This document shows, piece after piece, positions 1 to 6,237 of a DNA stretch of 10,299 nt (position 1 is the stretch's first letter; every line of letters starts with the position of its first letter). The notes beneath the pieces are model-generated. The model saw nothing but the letters and a program-made list of their open reading frames with translations. It was not told the DNA's origin and made no database searches. Source of the DNA: an uncultured Clostridium sp. (lineage in GTDB: Bacteria > Bacillota > Clostridia > Christensenellales > Pumilibacteraceae); NCBI GenBank assembly GCA_900555125.1, contig USKH01000026.1:1-10299 (forward strand), read 5' to 3'. A program made the translations under genes and the position numbers.

Positions 1-138
1 AGGCGTGCGCAACTAACCGATTGCGCCGCGAGCAAGAATAAAAGCATTTAAGATTATATAGGAGAGAGCTTTTATTCTTCAGAGATTATGTTTAATGCCC
101 GCGCCTCTTCCCTCGCGAAACAGGGTTTAGTTTTTTAA
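1..138. other. Intergenic region downstream of the lipoprotein gene
   Basis: No protein gene is visible here. The stretch holds a short inverted repeat GCGCAA/TTGCGC at 7-12 and 21-26, a longer 12-bp perfect inverted repeat at 34-79 (listed separately), and a weak CCCT/AGGG hairpin at 110-125. The last is followed on the plus strand by a T-rich run and could be a poor plus-strand terminator. I see no convincing intrinsic terminator for the lipoprotein gene on the minus strand. Confidence 0.6.
34..79. repeat. 12-bp perfect inverted repeat
   Basis: AAGAATAAAAGC at 34-45 is matched exactly by GCTTTTATTCTT at 68-79, with a 22-nt spacer. It lies about 60 nt after the stop codon of the lipoprotein gene. 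The stem is A/T-rich and no T-run follows on either strand, so it is not a standard intrinsic terminator. The spacer carries TATAAT on the minus strand (53-58), but the matching -35 is poor. It could be an operator, a 3'-end RNA structure, or chance in A/T-rich DNA. Confidence 0.5.
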
Positions 139-3100
139 TTATTCCTTGTCGGTAACTACGAACGAGAAGTTTGCAAACTGAGGAGCTCCTTTTGCTACCC
201 AAACGTCGTTCACTTTCTTTTCGTCCTGGCGCAAGGTGATACCGAAGTAGCACTGATTGTTTGCGTCATACAAATCTTTAAGCGAATCTGCCATGTTGGC
301 GTTTGCCTCGTATGCAGCCTTGATATCGAGGTTATCGAGTTTGAGAACCCAATCGCTTTCGTTGAATTCTTTTCTGCCGTAAGGACCGTGTGCAACTGCA
401 GTGCCCTTAATCCAGCAGGAAGCCTTGTATCCGTCGATCACCCACTTAAACTGCAAGTTGTAGTTTGCGTCTTCGTGATAAGTGCTGCCTTTATCCCACT
501 GTGCGTTTCCGTCTACCGGATCGGCATAACCGCGGAACCAGGGATCTCCCCAAAGCATATTTCCGCCGTCTGAGTTCTTGGCGTCAAGACGAGAATCAAA
601 GTCGTGGATAGTCTGGAAGCTGATTATGTCGCCAGCATTGCCGGAGCAGAACAGGAATCTTCCGGTTTTTTCGGAATTCTTTTCTTTTACTACAATGCCC
701 CAGAACGGATAAGCCACTTCGGTGGTGTTTCCTTTAAGAGTGTAGTAAAGTTCGACTTTCTGCGTTGCGGGAGTAAACGTTCTGTTTCCGATAGACCAAT
801 CGGTTGCTCCCACGCCGTCGCCTCTTCCGCGAGCAATAAAGGTAAGCTCGTCTTTTTCGAGGTCGATATTAAAGTTTCCGCCGCGGAGATTTTTGAAGAA
901 TCCCTTGGTCTTGGTTTCGAGAACAAAGTTCTTATCGTTTGCTTCACCGGTTACTTCGAGAGTTGCGGTGTCGGCAAGCGCTCCGTTGGTGAAGGTTACG
1001 GTGTACGTTCCTTTCGGAAGGTCCTGACTCCATGTTCCGTCCGCACCTGCGTTTACGTTGAACTCGTTTTCATCGTTCTTTATGTTGAGAGTGATGTTTT
1101 CGGTGTTGTAAGCATTAGTCCATGCTGCGCCGAGGGTTACTTTTCCTCCGACCTTCACCATGCTGCTCTTTTCAATGGCAGTAACGCTTACGGTCTGCTT
1201 TCCGTCAACCATCCATATTGTGGGAAGCGTGAACGAATAAGTTCCGTTGTCGTTGGTTGCCTGTGCGAAGTACGAATTTGCTCCGAGCTTGATATCTGTG
1301 ATTTCGTAGCCTTCCTTTGCCTTTACGGTTACTACGCCGTTTTCTACGGTGTGAACGTCAAGGGCGTCGGTGTTTGCAAATTCGATAAGATTGTCAAAGT
1401 TGTCTGCGGTGCTTGCAAAGAAGTCGCTCATCACAAACGAAGAGTTCTTGTTCTGAGTTTCATACATACCTACAACCACAGGTCCGGTAAGAACGTCGCC
1501 GGTGCTGGTGATCATATTGCCGCTGTACAGATGATACCACTTGTCGGTACCGAAGTACAGAGTGTTGCGCAGATACAAATCTGCTTTTCCGTTATCGTAA
1601 GCCATTGCTACTTCCCACTTGCCGGTCTTCCATCCGTTTTCGTCGCCGTTGGAGCCTTTGGAAAGATTTTCGATACCGTTTATAACCGCCCAACCAGCAG
1701 CTGTAGTGGACGAAATGTAGTTCAGACCGGAATTGCCGTAGTACATCAAAGAGCCTATCGTTCCGTTTTCGTCGCGGGCAATAAATCCGATACGAATCCA
1801 TTTATCTGCAATGGTGTTGTACTTGATGGAGCCTTTTACGATGAACTTATTCGAAGCGATGTTGCGGAACATGATCGGATGACGGAACTCGCTGGAAGCA
1901 ACCGAAGTATAGGTTTCGTTGCCGTTTGCGTCAAATCCCTGCTCGTACATAAGTTCTTTTCCGCCTGAAGTCATAGGAAGTATATCAGTGTAACTCGTGC
2001 CGTATTCTACTTCTTTAAGCATTGCGGTGCCGCCCATCATAAGCTGAGAAAGATTTATTTCGATTTCCTTGGTAATATCGGTTACGTTGACAGTTTCCTG
2101 CTTGTAACCCTTTACCTGAACGGTAATAGAGTATGCTTCGGACGCGAGAGCGCGAAGTTCGAATTTACCGTTTGCGTCGGTGTACGCAACAGTCTTTCCG
2201 TCGGTAACTTTTGCCGCGAGTACGCCTTCGCTGTCATACATTACGTATCCGGTGAGTTTGACGTATGCGCCGTCTTCGGTGGTAACGGCAATAGCATATG
2301 CTCCGGTAAATCCGGCATTGACGGCAACCACAATTCCGTCGTCGGTTACTTCATAGGGTGCCGCTTCTCCGTTTACGGTTACGGTTTTTGCAATCTTGCC
2401 TGCGGGCAGTTGGATTGCTATGTTGTTTTCGTAAAGATTGCTTTCGCTGCCGCGGACAAGATCGTAAGTTCCCTTCTCTTCTCCGTCTACGGTTACGGTT
2501 GCTTTAAGATCGACGTTAGTCAGATACGAGTCGATTACGGCTGCGTCGGTGCTGTACGCATAGCCGTAAATGGTGCCGTAGCAGGACTTGGACATCTGGA
2601 AAGTCATCTTGACTCTGGAAATGCCCTCATCGAACATCGAAGTAGTTGCGCTGCTTGCTACATAAGTTGTTCCGTTGCAAGTGTATATCGCGTCTTTGGT
2701 GACAACTGCGATGAGCTTGCCGGTTACTTTTGCGATTGCGGTGTTATCCGTTCTTTCGGCGGTAACGAAGAAATACATCGCTCCGTCTTTTTTCACTACT
2801 ATTTCGGTGAGCTTGTCGTAGTGATCGGCGCCGTTTCCAAGTGCATATTTGGGGAACAGTCCTCCAACGTCTTTGTTGGCGCTGGTTGTTCCGAAACCTG
2901 CTCTGAGGCGCATTCCGTTACGGTTGAGCGCGGGGAATACTTGCTTGTCTCCGTCGTTGAAAACAAAGCCGAGGGTGGGGTCAGATTCGAGATTCTGCTG
3001 GGCGGTATCGAGCTTATAGCTTGCCATAGCCACGAAATCCGCCTTGCCGGGTGCGAAATCTTTGAAAGCTACTGTGGGCGAACCGGTTGCGTCGCCGGTG

Positions 3101-4545
3101 GAATAAACTTTGCCGCCTTTGCTTACCCAATCTCCGATTGCTCCTTCGATTGCATACGATCCGTCGTACATTACGTATTCGCCGGGAACGACAAACTTGC
3201 CTTCGGTAAGTGCGTCCGCGCTTACTTCGAATTCTTCGATTTCGGCAAGAGTGGTGTAACCGCCGTTTCCGTCGGAAACAACGAGCGATGCGCTGTAAAC
3301 GCCTGCGGGCAGTGCGATTTTAGAGGTGAGCGCTTTTTCGTGATAGGTGGTTTCGCCGTTTTCGTCGGTAACAGCCAGTATTACGTCTTCGGTATTGGTT
3401 TTATATGCCCAATCCTGCTCGTATTTTGCCAAAGATGCGTTAAGCTGAAGTTCATAGGTCTTGACTTTGATTCCGCTTACTTCGATGCGGACGTTCTTGT
3501 CAAGCTGAACCGTATAGAATCCTTCGTTTGCGGTGAGTTCTTCTTCGCTTACGGTTGCGCCCTTGTCGTCAAGCTTGATTGCCTTTACGACGGGAGTTCC
3601 TTCCATTTCGGGTGCCATATACAGTGCGAACACGAAGTTTTCGTTGTATTTAAGTCCGATTGCGCCGTTCGAATACTTTTCGTCTTCAACCCACGCGGCA
3701 GATCCTTCTGCGTCTTTTGCAAGATACCAGAGTGCTCCGTCTGCGAGCGTTCCGGTTACATAATAGGTTCTGTCGGTTTCTTCGTATACGGCGTAAAGAG
3801 TGATTGCGCCGGTTACTTCGAGATTCCAGTTGTACGGTGCGCCGTTTTCGGTTGCCGACCAGTGTTTAAAAGCGTATTCTTCCTCGTCCGTCTGGTCCTT
3901 TGCGGGTACGGCTTTGTCGGTTGCGGTTGCTTTACCGCCGTAGATTACCTGCTTGGTGTCCAGAGTTTCTCCGTTTGCCATAAAGGTTACGGTTACTCTG
4001 TCCAGCTTGTAATACATTTTAAGCACAAGGCTTCCGTCGCCCTTTACTTCGCCGCTCGCAAGATAGCCCTCGGCTTCGGTGTTGAGCGTGTAATGCTCTT
4101 TGGTCACTTCGGGTGCGGTTACGGTCGCGCCCGTCGTTCCCGTCAGATTCTTGGTCTCTGCTGCGGCAAGCTCGTATGCTCCTTCGACGTTTTCAAAATA
4201 GTACTCTACTTTGTACGCAACGTCGGTTTTTGCAGTGTAACGAACTTTGTACTCTGCGTCTGCCGTGACTGCCTTTTCAAGGTCTGCCACGTTGCCGTCT
4301 TTGTCTACCCATTCTGCGGTGTAGCCTTCTTTTGCCGGCGCGGTGACTGCTTCTACCTTTTCTCCGTGCTTGACGGTCTTCTCTTCTATAAGAGTTCCGT
4401 CTTCTTTCAGGAAACGAACTTTATATTCGCTTTCCTGCTCGTTTGTGCCGGGATTGTCGGTAGGCTTGCACGACGTAAGAAGAGCTGCGCTCGTTCCTCC
4501 GAATGCCAGCACCAATGCCAACAACATTGCCAGTTTCTTTTTCAT
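139..4545 (-). CDS. Large multidomain surface lipoprotein, putative glycan-binding or adhesin
   Basis: A 1468-residue protein with a lipoprotein signal: MKKK, a hydrophobic core and lipobox LTSC with Cys26 as the lipidated residue. Domains inferred by eye, in order: a Listeria/Bacteroides (InlB B-type) repeat at about 40-105; a MucBP-like repeat at about 110-182; a second B-type repeat at about 183-256; Ig-like or starch-binding-like beta domains at about 258-445; a concanavalin/LamG-like region at about 450-672; an Ig-like stretch; a carboxypeptidase-regulatory-like domain at about 761-832; a second lectin-like region at about 840-1052; another Ig-like and regulatory-like pair; and a third lectin-like region at about 1212-1466. 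No catalytic motif, membrane helix or LPXTG signal is visible. The frame also opens at a TTG at 4548, but the ATG at 4545 sits 5 nt from AGGAGGT and is the better start. The likely role is binding glycans or host surfaces from the outer face of the membrane. The lectin assignments are structural guesses; the lipoprotein and repeat calls are firm. Confidence 0.88.
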   Translation of the reverse strand: MKKKLAMLLALVLAFGGTSAALLTSCKPTDNPGTNEQESEYKVRFLKEDGTLIEEKTVKHGEKVEAVTAPAKEGYTAEWVDKDGNVADLEKAVTADAEYKVRYTAKTDVAYKVEYYFENVEGAYELAAAETKNLTGTTGATVTAPEVTKEHYTLNTEAEGYLASGEVKGDGSLVLKMYYKLDRVTVTFMANGETLDTKQVIYGGKATATDKAVPAKDQTDEEEYAFKHWSATENGAPYNWNLEVTGAITLYAVYEETDRTYYVTGTLADGALWYLAKDAEGSAAWVEDEKYSNGAIGLKYNENFVFALYMAPEMEGTPVVKAIKLDDKGATVSEEELTANEGFYTVQLDKNVRIEVSGIKVKTYELQLNASLAKYEQDWAYKTNTEDVILAVTDENGETTYHEKALTSKIALPAGVYSASLVVSDGNGGYTTLAEIEEFEVSADALTEGKFVVPGEYVMYDGSYAIEGAIGDWVSKGGKVYSTGDATGSPTVAFKDFAPGKADFVAMASYKLDTAQQNLESDPTLGFVFNDGDKQVFPALNRNGMRLRAGFGTTSANKDVGGLFPKYALGNGADHYDKLTEIVVKKDGAMYFFVTAERTDNTAIAKVTGKLIAVVTKDAIYTCNGTTYVASSATTSMFDEGISRVKMTFQMSKSCYGTIYGYAYSTDAAVIDSYLTNVDLKATVTVDGEEKGTYDLVRGSESNLYENNIAIQLPAGKIAKTVTVNGEAAPYEVTDDGIVVAVNAGFTGAYAIAVTTEDGAYVKLTGYVMYDSEGVLAAKVTDGKTVAYTDANGKFELRALASEAYSITVQVKGYKQETVNVTDITKEIEINLSQLMMGGTAMLKEVEYGTSYTDILPMTSGGKELMYEQGFDANGNETYTSVASSEFRHPIMFRNIASNKFIVKGSIKYNTIADKWIRIGFIARDENGTIGSLMYYGNSGLNYISSTTAAGWAVINGIENLSKGSNGDENGWKTGKWEVAMAYDNGKADLYLRNTLYFGTDKWYHLYSGNMITSTGDVLTGPVVVGMYETQNKNSSFVMSDFFASTADNFDNLIEFANTDALDVHTVENGVVTVKAKEGYEITDIKLGANSYFAQATNDNGTYSFTLPTIWMVDGKQTVSVTAIEKSSMVKVGGKVTLGAAWTNAYNTENITLNIKNDENEFNVNAGADGTWSQDLPKGTYTVTFTNGALADTATLEVTGEANDKNFVLETKTKGFFKNLRGGNFNIDLEKDELTFIARGRGDGVGATDWSIGNRTFTPATQKVELYYTLKGNTTEVAYPFWGIVVKEKNSEKTGRFLFCSGNAGDIISFQTIHDFDSRLDAKNSDGGNMLWGDPWFRGYADPVDGNAQWDKGSTYHEDANYNLQFKWVIDGYKASCWIKGTAVAHGPYGRKEFNESDWVLKLDNLDIKAAYEANANMADSLKDLYDANNQCYFGITLRQDEKKVNDVWVAKGAPQFANFSFVVTDKE

Positions 4546-4550
4546 CAAAT

Positions 4551-4557
4551 ACCTCCT
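4551..4557 (-). promoter_or_regulatory. Shine-Dalgarno of the lipoprotein gene, decides the start
   Basis: On the minus strand AGGAGGT is followed by ATTTG and then ATG. The 5-nt spacing to the ATG at 4545, against 2 nt to the TTG at 4548, favours the ATG as the true start. Confidence 0.9.
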
Positions 4558-4599
4558 GATTATGGTTTATTTAACTGTTACGGCTAATGCCTTGTAGCT

Positions 4600-4628
4600 A
4601 TTATATCCGATAATCACACGATTGTCAA
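4600..4628 (-). promoter_or_regulatory. Consensus housekeeping promoter of the lipoprotein gene
   Basis: The minus strand reads TTGACA (4628-4623), a 17-nt spacer, then TATAAT (4605-4600). Both hexamers match the sigma-70/sigma-A consensus exactly at the optimal spacing. The predicted start is near 4593, giving a 5' UTR of about 48 nt. Such a promoter predicts strong expression unless repressed. One arm of an inverted repeat overlaps the -35. Confidence 0.85.
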
Positions 4629-4654
4629 TACTTTTTCATAATTTTTCACAATCG
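4619..4654. repeat. Inverted repeat between two divergent promoters, possible operator
   Basis: CGATTGT at 4619-4625 is matched by ACAATCG at 4648-4654. Extended by three bases the arms match at 9 of 10 positions. The left arm overlaps the -35 of the lipoprotein promoter; the right arm ends 4 bp before the -35 of the candidate plus-strand promoter. The arm centres are 29 bp apart, close to three helical turns, which would suit a dimeric regulator. No regulator gene is present in the window. Confidence 0.35.
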
Positions 4655-4658
4655 TTTT

Positions 4659-4687
4659 TTTACATTTACAGCTTTTAAAAATATACT
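4659..4687 (+). promoter_or_regulatory. Candidate plus-strand promoter, divergent from the lipoprotein gene
   Basis: TTTACA (4659-4664), a 17-nt spacer and TATACT (4682-4687) give 5 of 6 matches in each hexamer at optimal spacing. The predicted start is near 4694. No protein gene follows, but an intrinsic terminator does, at 4768-4810. The region is A/T-rich, so a chance match is a real possibility. Confidence 0.4.
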
Positions 4688-4693
4688 TCGATA

Positions 4694-4810
4694 TTTTTCG
4701 ACTTTGTCCGTTTTTGGCTTTATTTTTTGCATTTTCGGGTATATTTTTTCGATATCCGGAAAAATTTACGGTTTTGTTTTTTCAGCGGAAAAATAAAACC
4801 GTTTTTTCTT
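4694..4810 (+). ncRNA. Candidate small RNA of about 115 nt
   Basis: This is the span between a plausible plus-strand promoter (4659-4687) and a strong plus-strand intrinsic terminator (4768-4810). The predicted RNA would be U-rich, with a first weaker hairpin at 4743-4765 (about 8 pairs around a 7-nt loop) and the terminator hairpin at the 3' end. No ORF with a Shine-Dalgarno lies inside it; the only open frame begins with a TTG without one. I do not recognise an RNA family. The promoter-terminator pairing is what I see; that an RNA is made is inference. Confidence 0.35.
4768..4810 (+). terminator. Intrinsic terminator, plus strand
   Basis: Bases 4768-4783 pair with 4787-4802 in a 16-bp stem (14 Watson-Crick pairs and two G-U pairs) closed by a 3-nt AGC loop, with ACGGTTTT/AAAACCGT at the base. 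The run TTTTTTCTT (4802-4810) begins at the last stem base. On the minus strand the two G-U pairs become mismatches and the U-run is poorer, so the structure favours plus-strand termination although no plus-strand protein gene ends here. Confidence 0.6.
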
Positions 4811-4821
4811 ATAACGGTTTT
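4795..4821 (-). terminator. Secondary hairpin with U-run, possible back-up terminator after cysK
   Basis: AAAACCGTT (4795-4803) and AACGGTTTT (4813-4821) form a 9-bp stem with a 9-nt loop. On the minus strand ATTTTT follows, so it could catch read-through from the main cysK terminator. Its 4795-4803 arm is also used by the plus-strand terminator at 4768-4802, so the two hairpins exclude each other in one RNA. Confidence 0.4.
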
Positions 4822-4873
4822 ACAAATTTTATGCAAACCGAAAGTCTGCTGTCAAAGCCCTTTCCGGCATAAG

Positions 4874-4912
4874 AAAAAACGGCGTCGGAAACAGTCCCGA
4901 AACGCCGTTTTT
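4874..4912 (-). terminator. Strong bidirectional intrinsic terminator of cysK
   Basis: AAAAACGGCGT (4875-4885) and ACGCCGTTTTT (4902-4912) form a perfect 11-bp stem, with further CGG/CCG pairing possible inside the loop. On the minus strand the arm ends in six T residues (4879-4874), about 75-115 nt after the cysK stop. The T-run on the other side makes it able to act in both directions. Confidence 0.85.
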
Positions 4913-4988
4913 CCTTTTAAAAGCGATGCATAACTATCAAAGAATATCGGTTGAGATTTATCTTAAAGCGTAATTTTGTACCACGGAA

Positions 4989-5921
4989 TTATTCCTCGAA
5001 CAGGGGCGTGGACAAATATCTGTCGCCGCTGTCGGGGAAAATAACCACTATGGTTTTACCTGCGGCGTCCTCTCTTTTTGCAATATCGACGGCGGCTTTA
5101 AGCGCGGCTCCCGACGAAATGCCCACAAGTACGCCTTCGGACTTTCCGATGAGTTTTCCGAAAGCAAAAGCGTCTTCGTTTTCCACGGCGATAATCTCGT
5201 CGTAAACGCTTGTGTCCAGCGTATCGGGAACAAAGCCCGCTCCTATGCCCTGAATTTTATGCGCACCGGAAACTCCCTTGCTCAGTACCGGCGAAGTTGC
5301 CGGTTCAACCGCCACTACCTTTACGTTTTTGATTTTTTCTTTAAGGAACTTGCCCGTTCCCGAAAGCGTTCCGCCCGTTCCGACGCCCGCTACGAGGTAA
5401 TCGACGTTGCCGTCGGTATCGGCGTATATTTCGGGACCGGTGGTTTCGTAATGCGCCAGCGGATTTGCCGGATTGACGAACTGACCGAGAATTATCGCGT
5501 TCGGAGTGGAAGAAGCTATTTCCTCTGCCTTTGCTATGGCACCTTTCATGCCCTTTGCGCCTTCGCTGAGTTCGATTTCCGCTCCGTAGCCTTTAATAAG
5601 CTTTCTGCGTTCTATCGACATAGTTTCGGGCATAGTGAGAATAACACGGTAGCCTTTTGCCGTACCTACTGCGGCAAGACCTATTCCGGTGTTGCCGGAA
5701 GTGGGTTCCACTATTACCGAGCCGGGCTTTAATTTACCCTGCTTTTCGGCGTCTTCTATCATATATTTTGCTATACGGTCTTTTACCGAACCGGCGGGAT
5801 TGAAGTATTCGAGCTTTGCCAGAATTTTCGCTTTTAAGCCCAATTTGTTTTCCAGATGAGTAAGTTCGAGAAGCGGGGTGCTGCCGATAAGCTGATCGGC
5901 AGAAGTATAATAATTAGACAT
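4989..5921 (-). CDS. cysK: Cysteine synthase (O-acetylserine sulfhydrylase)
   Basis: This is a 310-residue pyridoxal-phosphate enzyme of the CysK family, at the usual family length. It makes L-cysteine and acetate from O-acetyl-L-serine and sulfide in the cytoplasm. The cofactor lysine is K47 in NPAGSVKDR. The substrate-binding loop is PTSGNTG at 73-79, the phosphate-binding loop GTGGT at 181-185, KIQGIGAGFVP lies at 222-232, and the Ser that contacts the pyridine nitrogen is in GISSG (267-271). PDSGDRYLST (296-305) is the typical C-terminal block. The ATG at 5921 has AAGGAGA seven nt upstream. The gene is monocistronic here, with its own promoter, an operator-like dyad and a strong terminator, and no cysE or sulfate-assimilation neighbour. 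A cystathionine beta-synthase or O-phosphoserine sulfhydrylase relative is less likely, as there is no CBS domain. Confidence 0.96.
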   Translation of the reverse strand: MSNYYTSADQLIGSTPLLELTHLENKLGLKAKILAKLEYFNPAGSVKDRIAKYMIEDAEKQGKLKPGSVIVEPTSGNTGIGLAAVGTAKGYRVILTMPETMSIERRKLIKGYGAEIELSEGAKGMKGAIAKAEEIASSTPNAIILGQFVNPANPLAHYETTGPEIYADTDGNVDYLVAGVGTGGTLSGTGKFLKEKIKNVKVVAVEPATSPVLSKGVSGAHKIQGIGAGFVPDTLDTSVYDEIIAVENEDAFAFGKLIGKSEGVLVGISSGAALKAAVDIAKREDAAGKTIVVIFPDSGDRYLSTPLFEE

Positions 5922-6094
5922 AATTTTATCTCCTTGATTTTTGCGCCAATGCGCATCGGATTTAATTGAATTTTTGCTTTTTATAGTTTAATTTCAATTT
6001 TTCATGCGACATCGACCGCTTCTTCGGTTTTCGCTTGCGATAACTTTTCGGTTTTCATGCATAAGCGTTTCTCCATTAACCTACCATATAGGTC
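5922..6094 (-). promoter_or_regulatory. Long structured 5' leader of cysK
   Basis: The predicted transcript has about 170 nt before the cysK ATG, much more than the other genes here. It holds short overlapping ORFs, a 7-bp inverted repeat AATTGAA/TTCAATT (5964-5970 and 5993-5999), a hairpin TGCGC-CAAT-GCGCA (5942-5955) and the Shine-Dalgarno AAGGAGA (5935-5929). No T-box, SAM or other recognisable riboswitch core is visible. The length and structure allow post-transcriptional control, but the sequence alone does not show it. Confidence 0.4.
5994..6062 (-). CDS. Possible leader peptide upstream of cysK (22 residues)
   Basis: An ATG at 6062 has GGAG eight nt upstream (6074-6071), an ideal spacing, and opens a 22-codon frame beginning MHENRKVIASENRR, with one Cys near the end and five Arg. 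A second frame starts at an ATG at 6076 and stops at 6002 (24 codons, MEKRLC...), but its Shine-Dalgarno is poor. Both lie wholly inside the cysK leader. If translated, either could serve as a cysteine-sensing leader peptide. ORFs this short arise easily by chance. Confidence 0.22.
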   Translation of the reverse strand: MHENRKVIASENRRSGRCRMKN

Positions 6095-6099
6095 GGTTA
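6077..6099. promoter_or_regulatory. Operator-like dyad at the cysK start site, Rrf2-type
   Basis: TAACCTACC (6077-6085), a 5-bp ATATA spacer and GGTCGGTTA (6091-6099) form 9-bp arms with one mismatch. The dyad lies directly downstream of the -10 and covers the predicted start, where a bound repressor would block transcription. Its size and ACCGAC/GTCGGT-like arms resemble sites of Rrf2-family regulators such as CymR, which controls cysteine genes in Firmicutes and in Bacillus works with CysK itself. The dyad is seen directly; the identity of the regulator is inference. Confidence 0.6.
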
Positions 6100-6100
6100 T

Positions 6101-6129
6101 AGTATAGCACCGCAAAACCATATTGTCAA
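6101..6129 (-). promoter_or_regulatory. Promoter of cysK
   Basis: The minus strand shows TTGACA (6129-6124), 17 nt, then TATACT (6106-6101). The -35 is perfect and the -10 matches 5 of 6. The predicted start is near 6094, inside the dyad at 6077-6099. The region further upstream (6130-6198) shows nothing else recognisable. Confidence 0.82.
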
Positions 6130-6198
6130 TCGATTTTTTGCAAATTATCTGTAAAAATTCCGATAGCCCGACAGCCTTAATTATTATGCCGGTTATAC

Positions 6199-6232
6199 GA
6201 AAACGCACGACCGAAATACACGACCGTGCGTT
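6199..6232 (-). terminator. Hairpin terminator of the glycosidase cluster
   Basis: AACGCACG (6202-6209) and CGTGCGTT (6225-6232) form an 8-bp G/C-rich stem with a 15-nt loop, starting 5 nt after the stop codon of the small Cys-rich gene. On the minus strand only four T residues follow before CG, so termination may be partial. The loop contains a second copy of ACGACCG. Confidence 0.55.
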
Positions 6233-6237
6233 CTTCG

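Noticed and set aside
34..79. Phase-variable invertible promoter, because the inverted repeat flanks a TATAAT
   Set aside because: The 22-nt spacer is far too short for known invertible promoters, no recombinase gene is visible, and the -35 is poor.
604..1968. 454-codon open frame on the plus strand
   Set aside because: Same reason: a shadow of the lipoprotein gene, with shadow-like composition and no ribosome site.
2410..4587. 725-codon open frame on the plus strand, antisense to the lipoprotein gene
   Set aside because: It is very rich in Cys, Val, Phe and Gly with no domain pattern, has no Shine-Dalgarno at its start, and mirrors the strong codon bias of the real gene on the other strand.
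4727..4933. 68-codon plus-strand frame in the cysK-lipoprotein gap
   Set aside because: It starts with TTG without a Shine-Dalgarno and runs through two terminator hairpins; its Phe/Lys-rich product reflects the T- and A-runs.
5922..6094. T-box or SAM riboswitch in the cysK leader
   Set aside because: No T-box specifier domain or AGGGTGGNACCGCG-like element and no SAM core could be found; the leader is too A/T-rich and short for either.
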